This document shows, one piece after another, positions 44,295-52,830 of a stretch of 64,000 nucleotides of DNA. Origin of the DNA: Ruminococcus sp. (GTDB taxonomy: Bacteria; Bacillota; Clostridia; Oscillospirales; Ruminococcaceae); the NCBI GenBank assembly GCA_017484095.1, contig JAFUTU010000054.1, positions 1 through 64,000 of the forward strand. The letters are read 5' to 3'. Position 1 is the stretch's first letter. Each line of letters starts with the position of its first letter. Position numbers and translations under genes: made by a program. The notes under the pieces were generated by a model, which saw only the letters and a program-made list of their open reading frames with translations, made no database searches and was not told where the DNA came from.

Positions 44295-44924
44295 ATGAGA
44301 TCTATCATCACTATCAGCCGTGAGTTCGGAAGCGGAGGAAGAGAGATCGGCAAGAAGCTGGCAGACAGGTTCGGCGTGCCGTTCTATGATAAGGAGCTGC
44401 TTGAGATAGCCTCGAAGGAGAGCGGTATAGCGAGAGAGCTTTTTGTAAAGAATGATGAGTCTTATACGAACAGCTTCCTTTACTCACTTGTTATGGGCAA
44501 TTATCCCGTTTCTCCCGACGGCAGGCTCAATCCCGAGCTGCCGCTCAACCACAAGATCTTTCTGGCACAGTTTGAGACGATAAAGAAGCTTGCCGAGAAA
44601 GGACCCTGTGTTATAGTCGGCAGGTGTGCCGACTACGTGCTCAAGGACGAGCCGAACGTTGTGAACTTTTTCGTTTCGGGAAATATGTTTGAGAAGAAGA
44701 GAAGGATCCTCGAGAGATATGATATCGAGAAGAACAAGGTAGAGGATTTTATCAAGAAAACTGATAAGAGGCGCGCTTCGTATTATAATTACTACACCGA
44801 TATGAAGTGGGGAGAGGCAAGACATTTCGATCTTTGCATCAATTCCTCGCGTTCGGGTATCGAGGGCGCTGTAGACCTTATGTACGACTATGTCGGCATA
44901 AAGGAGAATAAGCCTGCCGGTTAG
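44295..44924 (+). CDS. Cytidylate kinase-like family protein (copy 1)
   Basis: 209 residues. Its N-terminus ITISREFGSGGREIGKKLAD is the phosphate-binding loop of the cytidylate-kinase-2 family, with GSGGREIGK in place of the classical GPAGAGKGT. CVIVGRCADYVL near residue 97 and RRASYYNYYTDMKWG near residue 157 are family blocks with the Arg residues that hold phosphates. Members are common in Clostridia, often several per genome, and are not the essential Cmk. Substrate unproven. A related copy lies at 51031. Confidence 0.87.
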   Translation: MRSIITISREFGSGGREIGKKLADRFGVPFYDKELLEIASKESGIARELFVKNDESYTNSFLYSLVMGNYPVSPDGRLNPELPLNHKIFLAQFETIKKLAEKGPCVIVGRCADYVLKDEPNVVNFFVSGNMFEKKRRILERYDIEKNKVEDFIKKTDKRRASYYNYYTDMKWGEARHFDLCINSSRSGIEGAVDLMYDYVGIKENKPAG

Positions 44925-44978
44925 GCAGTATGATCAACGAACTTTTCTTTAATTCATTTTACTTTCCTTACTACGAAA

Positions 44979-45007
44979 AGAGGCCGTCATACAGACAGCC
45001 TCTTTTT
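44979..45007 (+). terminator. Terminator of the first cytidylate-kinase-like gene
   Basis: AGAGGC/GCCTCT with a 13-base loop and a T-run of five. Confidence 0.72.
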
Positions 45008-45130
45008 GTGTGCTTACGCACGGAGCGATTTTTTCGCCCTGCGTAAGTAAGTGGTGCAACGAAATCGTTAACCCTCCATTGGAGGCAGAGTGAAAGTTTT
45101 GCTTGTGCTATAAGTTTGTAACGCTGCGCG
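45008..45130. repeat. Palindrome-rich intergenic element, possible dispersed repeat
   Basis: The 456-base gap before the hydrogenase operon begins with several compact palindromes. They are CTTACGCA...TGCGTAAG (45013-45047) with GCGA/TCGC inside, AACGA-AA-TCGTT (about 45058-45069), and CCTCCATTGGAGG (45073-45085). There is no coding signal or T-run. It has the look of a small dispersed palindromic repeat, but only one copy is in the window. Confidence 0.35.
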
Positions 45131-45158
45131 AATTTTGAGACACGAAAGAATCGTTATA

Positions 45159-45176
45159 TTGACAAATAATTAACAA
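45159..45176 (+). promoter_or_regulatory. Rex-like operator upstream of the hydrogenase operon
   Basis: TTGACAA ATAA TTAACAA matches TTGTTAA-N4-TTAACAA at 12 of 14 half-site positions, with the second half perfect. It lies 65 bases before the assigned -35. Rex control of hydrogenase genes is established in other clostridia; here it is inferred from the site and the rex gene at 5.6-6.3 kb. Confidence 0.6.
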
Positions 45177-45241
45177 AATTAAATACATAAACTATGTTAC
45201 AAAAATGTCAGTAATTTTGCATATAATGTCGGCAAAAAAAC

Positions 45242-45270
45242 TTGTGTTTTTTATCGGTTTGTAGTATAAT
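45242..45270 (+). promoter_or_regulatory. Hydrogenase operon promoter
   Basis: TTGTGT, 17 bases, TATAAT. The leader of about 105 bases contains TGACA/TGTCG and GGGG/CCCC small hairpins before the GAGGAGG site. Confidence 0.65.
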
Positions 45271-45380
45271 GTATGTATATGACAAGATTGTCGGAGTGCG
45301 ATTTTACGGCTTTTCGACAGGATTTTCAGATTTTTATTTCGGGGTATGAATGCCCCTATCAACATTGAGGAGGTTGTTTT

Positions 45381-45890
45381 ATGTCAGAACAAAACCAGGT
45401 TCCGTTCAAGGGCACAGAAGTCCAGGAAAAACAGCTTCAGGAAGTTATAGCTAAGCACCGCGGCCAGCCGGGCGGTCTTATGCCGACACTTCAGGAGGCT
45501 CAGGGGATCTACGGCTACCTGCCGATCGAAGTCCAGAGGATGATCGCTGACGGTCTCGGCGTTTCACTTTCTGAAGTGTTCGGTGTCGCAACATTCTATT
45601 CGCAGTTCTCCCTTACCCCAAAGGGCGAGCACGTATGCAGCGTCTGTCTTGGTACGGCTTGCTACGTAAAGGGCTCGGACAAGGTGCTTGAGGCGCTTGA
45701 GCAGAAGCTCGGTATCAAGGCCGGAGAGGTAACTGCTGACGGCAAATTCTCTATCGAGTCTTGCCGCTGCGTTGGTGCTTGTGGTCTTGCACCTGTTATG
45801 ACTATCGGTGAGGAAGTTTACGGAAAGCTCACTCCCGATCAGATCAGCGGGATCATTGATTCCTATATGAATGAAAAGGGAGGCGAGTAA
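45381..45890 (+). CDS. hydC: Bifurcating hydrogenase subunit HydC (NuoE-like)
   Basis: 169 residues, a thioredoxin-like [2Fe-2S] protein. The four ligands are in CSVCLGTAC near residue 87 and CRCVGACG near residue 128. GGLMPTLQEAQGIYGYLP near residue 31 is typical of NuoE/HydC. In the electron-bifurcating hydrogenase it is the small subunit beside HydB. First gene of hydC-hydB-hydA, four bases before hydB. Confidence 0.94.
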   Translation: MSEQNQVPFKGTEVQEKQLQEVIAKHRGQPGGLMPTLQEAQGIYGYLPIEVQRMIADGLGVSLSEVFGVATFYSQFSLTPKGEHVCSVCLGTACYVKGSDKVLEALEQKLGIKAGEVTADGKFSIESCRCVGACGLAPVMTIGEEVYGKLTPDQISGIIDSYMNEKGGE

Positions 45891-45893
45891 AGC

Positions 45894-47786
45894 ATGACGT
45901 TTGAGGAACTTACCCAGATAAGAAAAAAGAATTCCGACCTTATCAAGGTCAGAAAGCTTATAGCTTCCGAGGCTGCCGAGATGGCAGAAAAGACCGAGTA
46001 CCGTAAGCAGATACTCGTTTGCGGCGGTACAGGCTGTACCTCTTCGGGAAGCAAAAAGATAATTGACGCTCTCGACAATGAGCTGAAGGCTCAGGGCATC
46101 GAGAATGAGATACTTGTTGTGAGAACAGGCTGCTTCGGTCTTTGCTCACTTGGACCTATCGTTATAGTTTATCCTGAGGGCACATTCTATGCTCAGGTAA
46201 CTCCCGAGGGCGTTGTAAGGATCGTTGACGAGCACCTCAAAAAAGGTGAGGTTTGCAAGGATCTGCTCTACAAGGAAACTCTTCACGAGGACGGCTCTAT
46301 CACTCCTCTGGCAGAGACAAACTTCTACAAGAAGCAGAAGAGGATCGCGCTCAGAAACTGCGGCGTTATTGATCCTGAGAATATTGAAGAGTATATCGGA
46401 ACAAGAGGCTATGAGGCTCTCTATAAGGTTCTTGACAGCATGACTCCCGATGAGGTCTGTCAGGAAGTTCTTGATTCAGGCATCAGAGGCAGAGGCGGTG
46501 CAGGCTTCCCGACAGGAAGAAAGTGGATGTTCACTAAGGATGCACCCGGCGATGTTAAGTATGTTGCCTGCAATGCCGACGAGGGCGACCCCGGCGCATT
46601 CATGGACAGATCTATCCTTGAGGGTGACCCTCACGCTATAATCGAGGCTATGACGATCGCTTCGTATGCTGTTGGCGCTCATCAGGGCTATGTATATGTA
46701 AGAGCTGAGTATCCTGTTGCCGTTCACAGACTTCAGGTGGCTCTCGATCAGGCAAGAGAATACGGTTTTTTAGGCAAGGACATCTTCGGCAAGGGTCATG
46801 ACTTCGATATCGAGATCAGGCTCGGCGCAGGTGCTTTCGTCTGCGGTGAGGAGACTGCACTTCTTACCTCTATCGAGGGTAACAGAGGTGAGCCAAGACC
46901 TCGTCCTCCGTTCCCTGCTGTTAAGGGTCTGTTCGGAAAGCCTACTCTGCTCAATAACGTTGAGACCTACGCAAATATCGCTCAGATAATCAGAAAGGGC
47001 GCTTCGTGGTATTCATCAATGGGTACCGAGACCTCAAAGGGAACTAAGGTGTTCGCTCTCGGCGGAAAGATCACAAACGTTGGTCTTGTTGAGATACCTA
47101 TGGGTACAACTCTGCGTGAGATCATAGAGGAGATCGGCGGAGGTATCCCGAACGGCAAGAAGTTCAAGGCTGCTCAGACAGGCGGACCTTCAGGCGGATG
47201 TATCCCTGCTAAGTACATAGATACTCCTATCGACTATGAGTCACTGGCTAAGCTGGGCTCTATGATGGGCTCGGGCGGACTTATCGTTATGGACGAGGAT
47301 AACTGTATGGTAGACGTTTCCAAGTTCTATCTTGAGTTCACTGTTGATGAGTCCTGCGGTAAGTGTACTCCGTGCCGTGTCGGTACAAGAAAGCTTCATC
47401 AGCTGCTTGACAAGATATCCAAGGGCAAGGCTACTATGGATGACCTTGACCTTATAGATCAGCTCGCTAACCATATGAAGAGCTCTTCACTTTGTGCTCT
47501 CGGTCAGTCGGCTCCGAATCCTGTACTTTCAACTATCAAACAGTTCAGAGATGAGTATGAGGCTCATATCAAGGAGGGCTGCTGCCCTGCAGGCGTCTGC
47601 AAGGAGCTGCTCCAGTATGAGATCATCGCAGATAAGTGCAAGGGCTGTACTCTTTGTGCAAGAAACTGCCCTGTTAAGGCTATCGAAGGAACTGTTCGCA
47701 ATCCTCATGTCATCGACAAGAGCAAGTGTATCAAGTGCGGCGTATGTATTTCTAACTGTAAGTTCGGCGCAGTTGTGAGAAAGTAA
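45894..47786 (+). CDS. hydB: Bifurcating hydrogenase subunit HydB (NuoF-like)
   Basis: 630 residues. The N-terminal domain is thioredoxin-like with a [2Fe-2S] Cys set (CGGTGCTSSG near residue 44, CFGLCSLGP). The NuoF core follows: RGRGGAGFPTGRKW near residue 198 binds NADH and FMN, and CGKCTPCRVGT near residue 487 binds a 4Fe-4S cluster. A C-terminal two-cluster ferredoxin domain is CKGCTLCARNCP near residue 582 and CIKCGVCISNC. It reacts with NAD(H). The length matches HydB of trimeric HydABC enzymes. Confidence 0.96.
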   Translation: MTFEELTQIRKKNSDLIKVRKLIASEAAEMAEKTEYRKQILVCGGTGCTSSGSKKIIDALDNELKAQGIENEILVVRTGCFGLCSLGPIVIVYPEGTFYAQVTPEGVVRIVDEHLKKGEVCKDLLYKETLHEDGSITPLAETNFYKKQKRIALRNCGVIDPENIEEYIGTRGYEALYKVLDSMTPDEVCQEVLDSGIRGRGGAGFPTGRKWMFTKDAPGDVKYVACNADEGDPGAFMDRSILEGDPHAIIEAMTIASYAVGAHQGYVYVRAEYPVAVHRLQVALDQAREYGFLGKDIFGKGHDFDIEIRLGAGAFVCGEETALLTSIEGNRGEPRPRPPFPAVKGLFGKPTLLNNVETYANIAQIIRKGASWYSSMGTETSKGTKVFALGGKITNVGLVEIPMGTTLREIIEEIGGGIPNGKKFKAAQTGGPSGGCIPAKYIDTPIDYESLAKLGSMMGSGGLIVMDEDNCMVDVSKFYLEFTVDESCGKCTPCRVGTRKLHQLLDKISKGKATMDDLDLIDQLANHMKSSSLCALGQSAPNPVLSTIKQFRDEYEAHIKEGCCPAGVCKELLQYEIIADKCKGCTLCARNCPVKAIEGTVRNPHVIDKSKCIKCGVCISNCKFGAVVRK

Positions 47787-47803
47787 GGAAGGAGGGCACA
47801 TTT

Positions 47804-49546
47804 ATGGAAAATGTTCAGACTGTTAATCTTAAAGTAAACGGCATACCTGTTACCGTTCCTGCGGGCTCTACTATCCTTGAGGCTGCAAGAGCTGCAAACG
47901 TTGACATTCCTACGCTCTGCTATCTGAAGGAGATCAACTGCATAGGTGCCTGCCGTATCTGTGTTGTAGAGGCTACAGGCGCAAGAGGCCTTGTGGCTGC
48001 CTGCGTATACCCCGTTTCTGAGGGTATGGAGGTACAGACCAACACACCTAAGGTAAGAGAGTCAAGAAAGACTACTATCGAGCTTTTGCTCTCAAATCAT
48101 AACAAGAAGTGCCTTTCCTGCGTAAGAAGCACTAACTGTGAGCTCCAGCAGCTCGCTCGTGATTACGGCGCAGATGAGGACAGGTTCCAGGCTGAGGAAA
48201 TGGATAAGCCTATAGATGCTACATCGGCTTATATAGTAAGAGATAACAACAAGTGCGTTAACTGTATGAGATGCGTTGCCGCTTGTAAGAATATGCAGAG
48301 CATATCTGTTATCGGACCTATCCAGAGAGGCTTCAACACTCATATCGGTTGTGCATTCGATGCACCTCTCGGCGAGTCGCCCTGCGTTGGCTGCGGTCAG
48401 TGTATCGTAGCATGTCCTACAGGTGCGCTTCAGGAGAAGAGCAGCGAGGATAAGGTTTGGGACGCTATCGCTGATCCCGATAAGAAGGTCGTATTCTTTA
48501 CAGCTCCTTCTGTAAGGGCTACTCTCGGCGAGGAGTTCGGAAATCCTATCGGCACTAATGTTCAGGGCAAGATGGTAGCTGCTATCAAGGGTCTTGGCGA
48601 TGTTGAGTGCTTTAACATGGACGTAACTGCTGACCTCACTATCGTTGAGGAGGCTAACGAGCTTATCGAGAGGATACAGAACGGCGGAACTATGCCGATG
48701 TTCACATCATGCTGCCCCGGTTGGGTAAAGTTCTGCGAGCATTATTACCCTGATTTTGTAGATCATCTGTCTTCGTGCAAGTCACCTCAGCAGATGTTCG
48801 GCGCAGTGCTCAAGAGCTACTACTGCCAGAAGAACAACATTGATCCTAAGGATCTGTTCGTTGTCAGCGTTATCCCTTGTACTGCAAAGAAGTTCGAGGT
48901 AACGAGAGAAGAGCAGAGAACTCAGGCATTTGACGATGTTGATGTTGCTCTTACAACAAGAGAGCTTGGCAGAATGATAAAGAGAGCAGGAATAAACTTC
49001 AACGCTCTTCCTGATGCTGAGTTTGATGATCCGTTTGAGACAGCTTCGGGCGCAGGCGCTATATTCGGCGCTACAGGCGGTGTTATGGAGGCAGCTCTCA
49101 GAACTGCTGCTGTTACTCTTGACGGCGAGTGCAAGGCACTTGAGTTCACAGAGGTAAGAGGCACCAAGGGCATCAAGGAGGCTGACTACACAGTTGGCGG
49201 GGTTACCGTTAAGGTTTGTGTAGCTTCAGGTCTGGCTAATGCAAGAAAAGTTGTTGACAGCATAATCTCAGGCGAGAAGAAGTATGACTTCGTAGAGGTC
49301 ATGGCTTGTCCGGGCGGCTGTATCAACGGCGGCGGACAGCCTCTCCAGCCTTCAAGCGTAAGAAACTTTGTTGACCTGCAGGGTATCAGAGCTAAGGCAC
49401 TTTACGATCTTGATACAGACCTTCAGCTGAGAAGATCGCACGAGAGCCCTGTTATGAAGATGCTCTATGATGAGTACTTCGAGAAGGCAGGCAGCCATAA
49501 GGCTCACGAGCTGCTGCACACAACTTATGTTAAGCGCGGCAAGTAA
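47804..49546 (+). CDS. hydA: [FeFe] hydrogenase catalytic subunit HydA
   Basis: 580 residues, group A3-like. An N-terminal [2Fe-2S] domain (CYLKEINCIGACRIC near residue 39) is followed by a His/Cys cluster domain and two 4Fe-4S sites (CVNCMRCVAAC, CVGCGQCIVACPTG). The H-cluster domain comes last. All three H-cluster motifs are present: TSCCPGWVKFCE near residue 301, PCTAKKFE near residue 358, and MACPGGCINGGGQP near residue 499. With HydB and HydC it makes H2 from NADH plus reduced ferredoxin, or the reverse. Maturases HydEFG are not in the window. Confidence 0.97.
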   Translation: MENVQTVNLKVNGIPVTVPAGSTILEAARAANVDIPTLCYLKEINCIGACRICVVEATGARGLVAACVYPVSEGMEVQTNTPKVRESRKTTIELLLSNHNKKCLSCVRSTNCELQQLARDYGADEDRFQAEEMDKPIDATSAYIVRDNNKCVNCMRCVAACKNMQSISVIGPIQRGFNTHIGCAFDAPLGESPCVGCGQCIVACPTGALQEKSSEDKVWDAIADPDKKVVFFTAPSVRATLGEEFGNPIGTNVQGKMVAAIKGLGDVECFNMDVTADLTIVEEANELIERIQNGGTMPMFTSCCPGWVKFCEHYYPDFVDHLSSCKSPQQMFGAVLKSYYCQKNNIDPKDLFVVSVIPCTAKKFEVTREEQRTQAFDDVDVALTTRELGRMIKRAGINFNALPDAEFDDPFETASGAGAIFGATGGVMEAALRTAAVTLDGECKALEFTEVRGTKGIKEADYTVGGVTVKVCVASGLANARKVVDSIISGEKKYDFVEVMACPGGCINGGGQPLQPSSVRNFVDLQGIRAKALYDLDTDLQLRRSHESPVMKMLYDEYFEKAGSHKAHELLHTTYVKRGK

Positions 49547-49557
49547 TATGTAATAAT

Positions 49558-49589
49558 AAAACCGCTCTCCGTTTGGAGGGCGGTTTTTG
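49558..49589. terminator. Bidirectional terminator between hydA and the lipoprotein gene
   Basis: ACCGCTCTCC/GGAGGGCGGT (one G-U) with a four-base loop, A-run before and T-run after; serves both converging genes. Confidence 0.88.
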
Positions 49590-49624
49590 TTTGGTAAGTA
49601 AAACTGTTCGTATGAATATCAAGA

Positions 49625-50803
49625 TCAACTGTTTTCTACTAAATCGTGTATCTTTTCGGCAGCGGGGTCAATAAGCTCGCGGTCATAGTCTCCTGTTGAC
49701 CACAGCTCTGTCAGCTCAGCACCCTCAACTATGTAGAACGTGTGCTGACCAGCATCACAGGCAACGAATTTTTCAACTCTTTCCGCATCTTTGTTTACAT
49801 AGGGGATAAGCTCGCTGACCTTTTGGATCGTATCTTTGTCAACGTAATGCAGTGGCTTTTCGTTTTGCTGAATGTTTTTGAATGCGTTAATAAGCTCGTC
49901 GCCGCTTAAGGGCTCATAGTCATAGCTTTCACCGTTTGCAAAGTCAAATTGATATACCGCTCCGCTTGCATCAATGAACGCACCGCTGTCCTGAACGCCC
50001 CATGCCAAGTTCTGATATCTGTAAAGGATCACGATCTCGTCTTGGTTGGGTTTCGGTTCGGGCTTGGGTTCAGTCTGAGGTTCGGGCTCAGTATCTGCAT
50101 CGGCAAGGTATTCCCAGCCTGGGTAACTGAAGGATCTGAACTCAGAAACGGGAACTGCTGCGATGAAGAGATAGCCGTCCATTACAGCGGGAAGTGTCTC
50201 TGCTCCCTCGTATTTGACTTTTGAAAGGCTTGCTGCCGTGCAGACAAACCTGATCTTATCGTCTTTTATGAGAAATCCGCCTGCCTTTGGGTGAGAACCG
50301 TCAAAGCTGTAATCGCTGAAAGATACTACCACATGGTAGCCGTTAATCGACGGGATATCCGAGTCTGCATCAAGCGGATTTTCGCTGTCAATGCTGTTGA
50401 AAAACTCCGAGCTGTCGATCTCTATATTATATTTTTCACAGAAGCTGTCAAGAGATTGCTGAGTTTCGATTATGAAGTTTGCATTGCTTTCAAACTCGCT
50501 TATATAACCTGAGCTGCTTCTTATCAGAAAAGCGCTGCCGTTATATACCTTGCCGCCGTAGGCTTCCTCATCGGTTATGGAAAGCTCTTCGTCATCGGCA
50601 GAAAAAAACTTTTCGGTCTCGGGCTCGGTATCAGGTGGAACGGGGACCGACGAGTCATCATCGGGAACAGATGAGCTGTCAAACAGTGAGACAGCAGGAA
50701 TATTTATGTGACCCTTCTTTGAAGAGGAGTTTTCTATCTTTCCGCAGGAGCAAAACAGCATACCTGCTGCCAGAACTGCGATAGGAATAAGTTTTTTAGT
50801 CAT
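49625..50803 (-). CDS. Hypothetical lipoprotein with Pro/Glu linker
   Basis: 392 residues. Signal peptide ending LAAGMLFCSCG, with Cys20 the likely lipidated residue. A Ser/Asp/Pro-rich stretch lies near residues 40-65. A first globular part is at residues 70-225, and a Pro-Glu/Lys linker (EPEPQTEPKPEPKPN) near 232-250 leads to a second part of 140 residues. No known domain was recognised; the two halves could be surface-exposed modules. It stands alone, converging on the hydrogenase operon. Function unknown. Confidence 0.75.
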   Translation of the reverse strand: MTKKLIPIAVLAAGMLFCSCGKIENSSSKKGHINIPAVSLFDSSSVPDDDSSVPVPPDTEPETEKFFSADDEELSITDEEAYGGKVYNGSAFLIRSSSGYISEFESNANFIIETQQSLDSFCEKYNIEIDSSEFFNSIDSENPLDADSDIPSINGYHVVVSFSDYSFDGSHPKAGGFLIKDDKIRFVCTAASLSKVKYEGAETLPAVMDGYLFIAAVPVSEFRSFSYPGWEYLADADTEPEPQTEPKPEPKPNQDEIVILYRYQNLAWGVQDSGAFIDASGAVYQFDFANGESYDYEPLSGDELINAFKNIQQNEKPLHYVDKDTIQKVSELIPYVNKDAERVEKFVACDAGQHTFYIVEGAELTELWSTGDYDRELIDPAAEKIHDLVENS

Positions 50804-50963
50804 AAGATCATTTCCTTTCCGTGGGCTTTGTTTTTGATGCGTTCTGTATTATATACGTTGGGAAAGACAGGATTTTATGGCGGCAAAATAACCAAATTTT
50901 TAAGCTGATATTTGTATAGTCTGTATGTGAGAGCAGGCACGGTCTGTAACTGAGTATTAAAAG

Positions 50964-50992
50964 TTGACAAACGTTTGCGTTAATGCTATACT
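50964..50992 (+). promoter_or_regulatory. Promoter of the second cytidylate-kinase-like gene, with palindrome
   Basis: TTGACA, 17 bases, TATACT. The perfect palindrome CAAACGTTTG (50968-50977) overlaps the -35 and spacer and may be an operator of LacI-type symmetry. Confidence 0.75.
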
Positions 50993-51030
50993 TTATTTAG
51001 CAGAATAATAAATGAAAGTGGGGAGTTAAC

Positions 51031-51618
51031 ATGGCAAAAATAAAGGTAGTTACTATCGGCAGAACTTATTGCTCCGGAGGGTCTGCTATCGGTAAGCTGG
51101 CAGCTGAAAAGCTCGGCGTTAAATGCTTTGACAGACAGATAGTTGAGCTCGCGGCTCAGGTAAGCGGTATACCTCTTGAAGAGATACACAAGTATGAGGA
51201 GGCGTTGATCAGCCCGTTTACTAAGCCTCTGGGTCTTTTCGGCAAGGATTATCCCTCGCGTATATTTGAGGCTGAGACCTCGGTCATACATGATATCGTG
51301 AACAATGAGGGCAGCTGTGTTATAGTTGGCAGGTGCGCTGACTTTATCCTCAAAAACAAAGTTAAAACCCTGAACGTGTTTATAAATTCAGATTTTGAGC
51401 AGAGACAGTCCTGCGCTGTGAATGAGCACGATGTTCCTCTTGATGATGTACAGGGCGTGCTCAAAAGGTACGATAAAAAGAGGGCAGACTACTACAACGC
51501 TAACACCACTAAAAAGTGGGGAGATATGCTCAGCTACGATATAACACTGAACAGCGGAAAGCTCGGTTATGACAAGTGCGCCGAGATAATAGCTGATATA
51601 GTCAGGAACTCAAAGTAA
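51031..51618 (+). CDS. Cytidylate kinase-like family protein (copy 2)
   Basis: 195 residues, clearly related to the protein at 44295. The loop VVTIGRTYCSGGSAIGKLAA has CSGGSAIGK where copy 1 has GSGGREIGK. CVIVGRCADFIL near residue 92 and KKRADYYNANTTKKWGDML near residue 149 match. The lost Gly and Arg/Glu in the loop may alter nucleotide binding. Its stop overlaps the ybaK start in TAATG, so the two are co-transcribed. Confidence 0.85.
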   Translation: MAKIKVVTIGRTYCSGGSAIGKLAAEKLGVKCFDRQIVELAAQVSGIPLEEIHKYEEALISPFTKPLGLFGKDYPSRIFEAETSVIHDIVNNEGSCVIVGRCADFILKNKVKTLNVFINSDFEQRQSCAVNEHDVPLDDVQGVLKRYDKKRADYYNANTTKKWGDMLSYDITLNSGKLGYDKCAEIIADIVRNSK

Positions 51619-52094
51619 TGGGTAAAGAGCTTAAAACGAATGCTATGCGTATCCTTGAGCGTGAGAAGGCGCCATACAGGATAAACACCTATGAGTGCAG
51701 TGAGTTCATAGACGGCTGTCACATTGCCGACCAGCTTGGGCAGAGGTATGAGCAGTCTTTCAAGACGCTTGTGACAAAAGGCAAAAGCGGAGGATATTTT
51801 GTGTTCGCTTTGCCTGTTGATAAGGAGCTTGACCTGAAAGCCGCAGCAGCTGCTGTGGGTGAGAAGTCTGTAAGTATGATACACGTCAAGGAGATCAATC
51901 AGGTAACGGGCTATATCAGGGGCGGCTGCACTCCTGTGGGAATGAAGAAAAAGTATCCTACCGTGATACACAGCTCCTGTCTTGATCTTGACGAGATCAT
52001 CATCAGCGGCGGGCGTATCGGAGTTCAGATAATCATTGACCCGAAGGAGCTTATCAGAGTGACAGGCGCTGTGACAGCAGACATCATAATGTGA
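51618..52094 (+). CDS. ybaK: YbaK/EbsC family aminoacyl-tRNA deacylase
   Basis: 158 residues, full length. It removes cysteine wrongly attached to tRNA-Pro. The catalytic-site residues are in YEQSFKTLVTK near residue 44 and FALPVDKELDLKAAA near residue 62; VTGYIRGGCTPVGMKKK near residue 96 is the strongly conserved YbaK loop. It sits between the kinase-like gene and a membrane protein gene. Confidence 0.93.
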   Translation: MGKELKTNAMRILEREKAPYRINTYECSEFIDGCHIADQLGQRYEQSFKTLVTKGKSGGYFVFALPVDKELDLKAAAAAVGEKSVSMIHVKEINQVTGYIRGGCTPVGMKKKYPTVIHSSCLDLDEIIISGGRIGVQIIIDPKELIRVTGAVTADIIM

Positions 52095-52106
52095 GGCAGG
52101 AAGATC

Positions 52107-52745
52107 ATGCTTCTGTACGAATATCCCCCTAAGCTCAGCAGGTCAGAGCGTCAGCAAAAGGTTATCCACGACCTGACAGAGCATAAAAAAATGCGCAGGA
52201 ATATGTTTAAAAATTTTATACTGGGCGCAGTTATAATTGCTATATCGTTTCTGGCACAGAATATTGTCATAAGTATAGTTCTGCTGGTGCTCGGTGTGCT
52301 GAATATTGCAGTGGGCGCATTGCTTTACTGGTATTTCGCCTATTATCGCGCTGCTGACGTTTACACACGCATCTATGACGACCATATAGAGCATTCTCAG
52401 AGAAAGGGCTTCTCAAAAGAATATCTCGAGTATTCGCTCTTTTATGACAGTATAAAAAAGTCATATCAGACAAACTCGGGAGTGCTCATCTGTGAGCTTG
52501 CAGATGTCGGCTCTTCGGAGCTGACACTGAGAAAAAAAGACGGCACATGCGAATCTCAGCCCCTGACCGACAGGGCAGAGCTGACCTTTCAGGATACCGC
52601 AGCAAAGCTTTATCTTATAGATAAGCTTTCGGACAAAATAAAATATCCCCGTAAGGAGTATAACGTCATCGACGATGATGAGGACGACGATTATTACTCC
52701 AAAGAGGATAAACAGTGGGATAAGCTCCACAAACACGGACTGTAA
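52107..52745 (+). CDS. Membrane protein with YcxB-like domain
   Basis: 212 residues. Two adjacent membrane helices (about 37-55 and 58-78) are followed by a soluble beta-rich region (RIYDDHIEHSQRKG, EYLEYSLFYDSIKKSY) that resembles YcxB-type proteins. The C-terminal 30 residues are very acidic (VIDDDEDDDYY) with a basic end. It follows ybaK by 12 bases. Function unknown. Confidence 0.7.
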   Translation: MLLYEYPPKLSRSERQQKVIHDLTEHKKMRRNMFKNFILGAVIIAISFLAQNIVISIVLLVLGVLNIAVGALLYWYFAYYRAADVYTRIYDDHIEHSQRKGFSKEYLEYSLFYDSIKKSYQTNSGVLICELADVGSSELTLRKKDGTCESQPLTDRAELTFQDTAAKLYLIDKLSDKIKYPRKEYNVIDDDEDDDYYSKEDKQWDKLHKHGL

Positions 52746-52830
52746 GTATGCGGCTTGCAGTCTTTTTTTTGTGCCTGCCCCACGCAGGTGTTTGAGTGCC
52801 GTCAAACCGCTTCAGTATTACAAGACCGCG

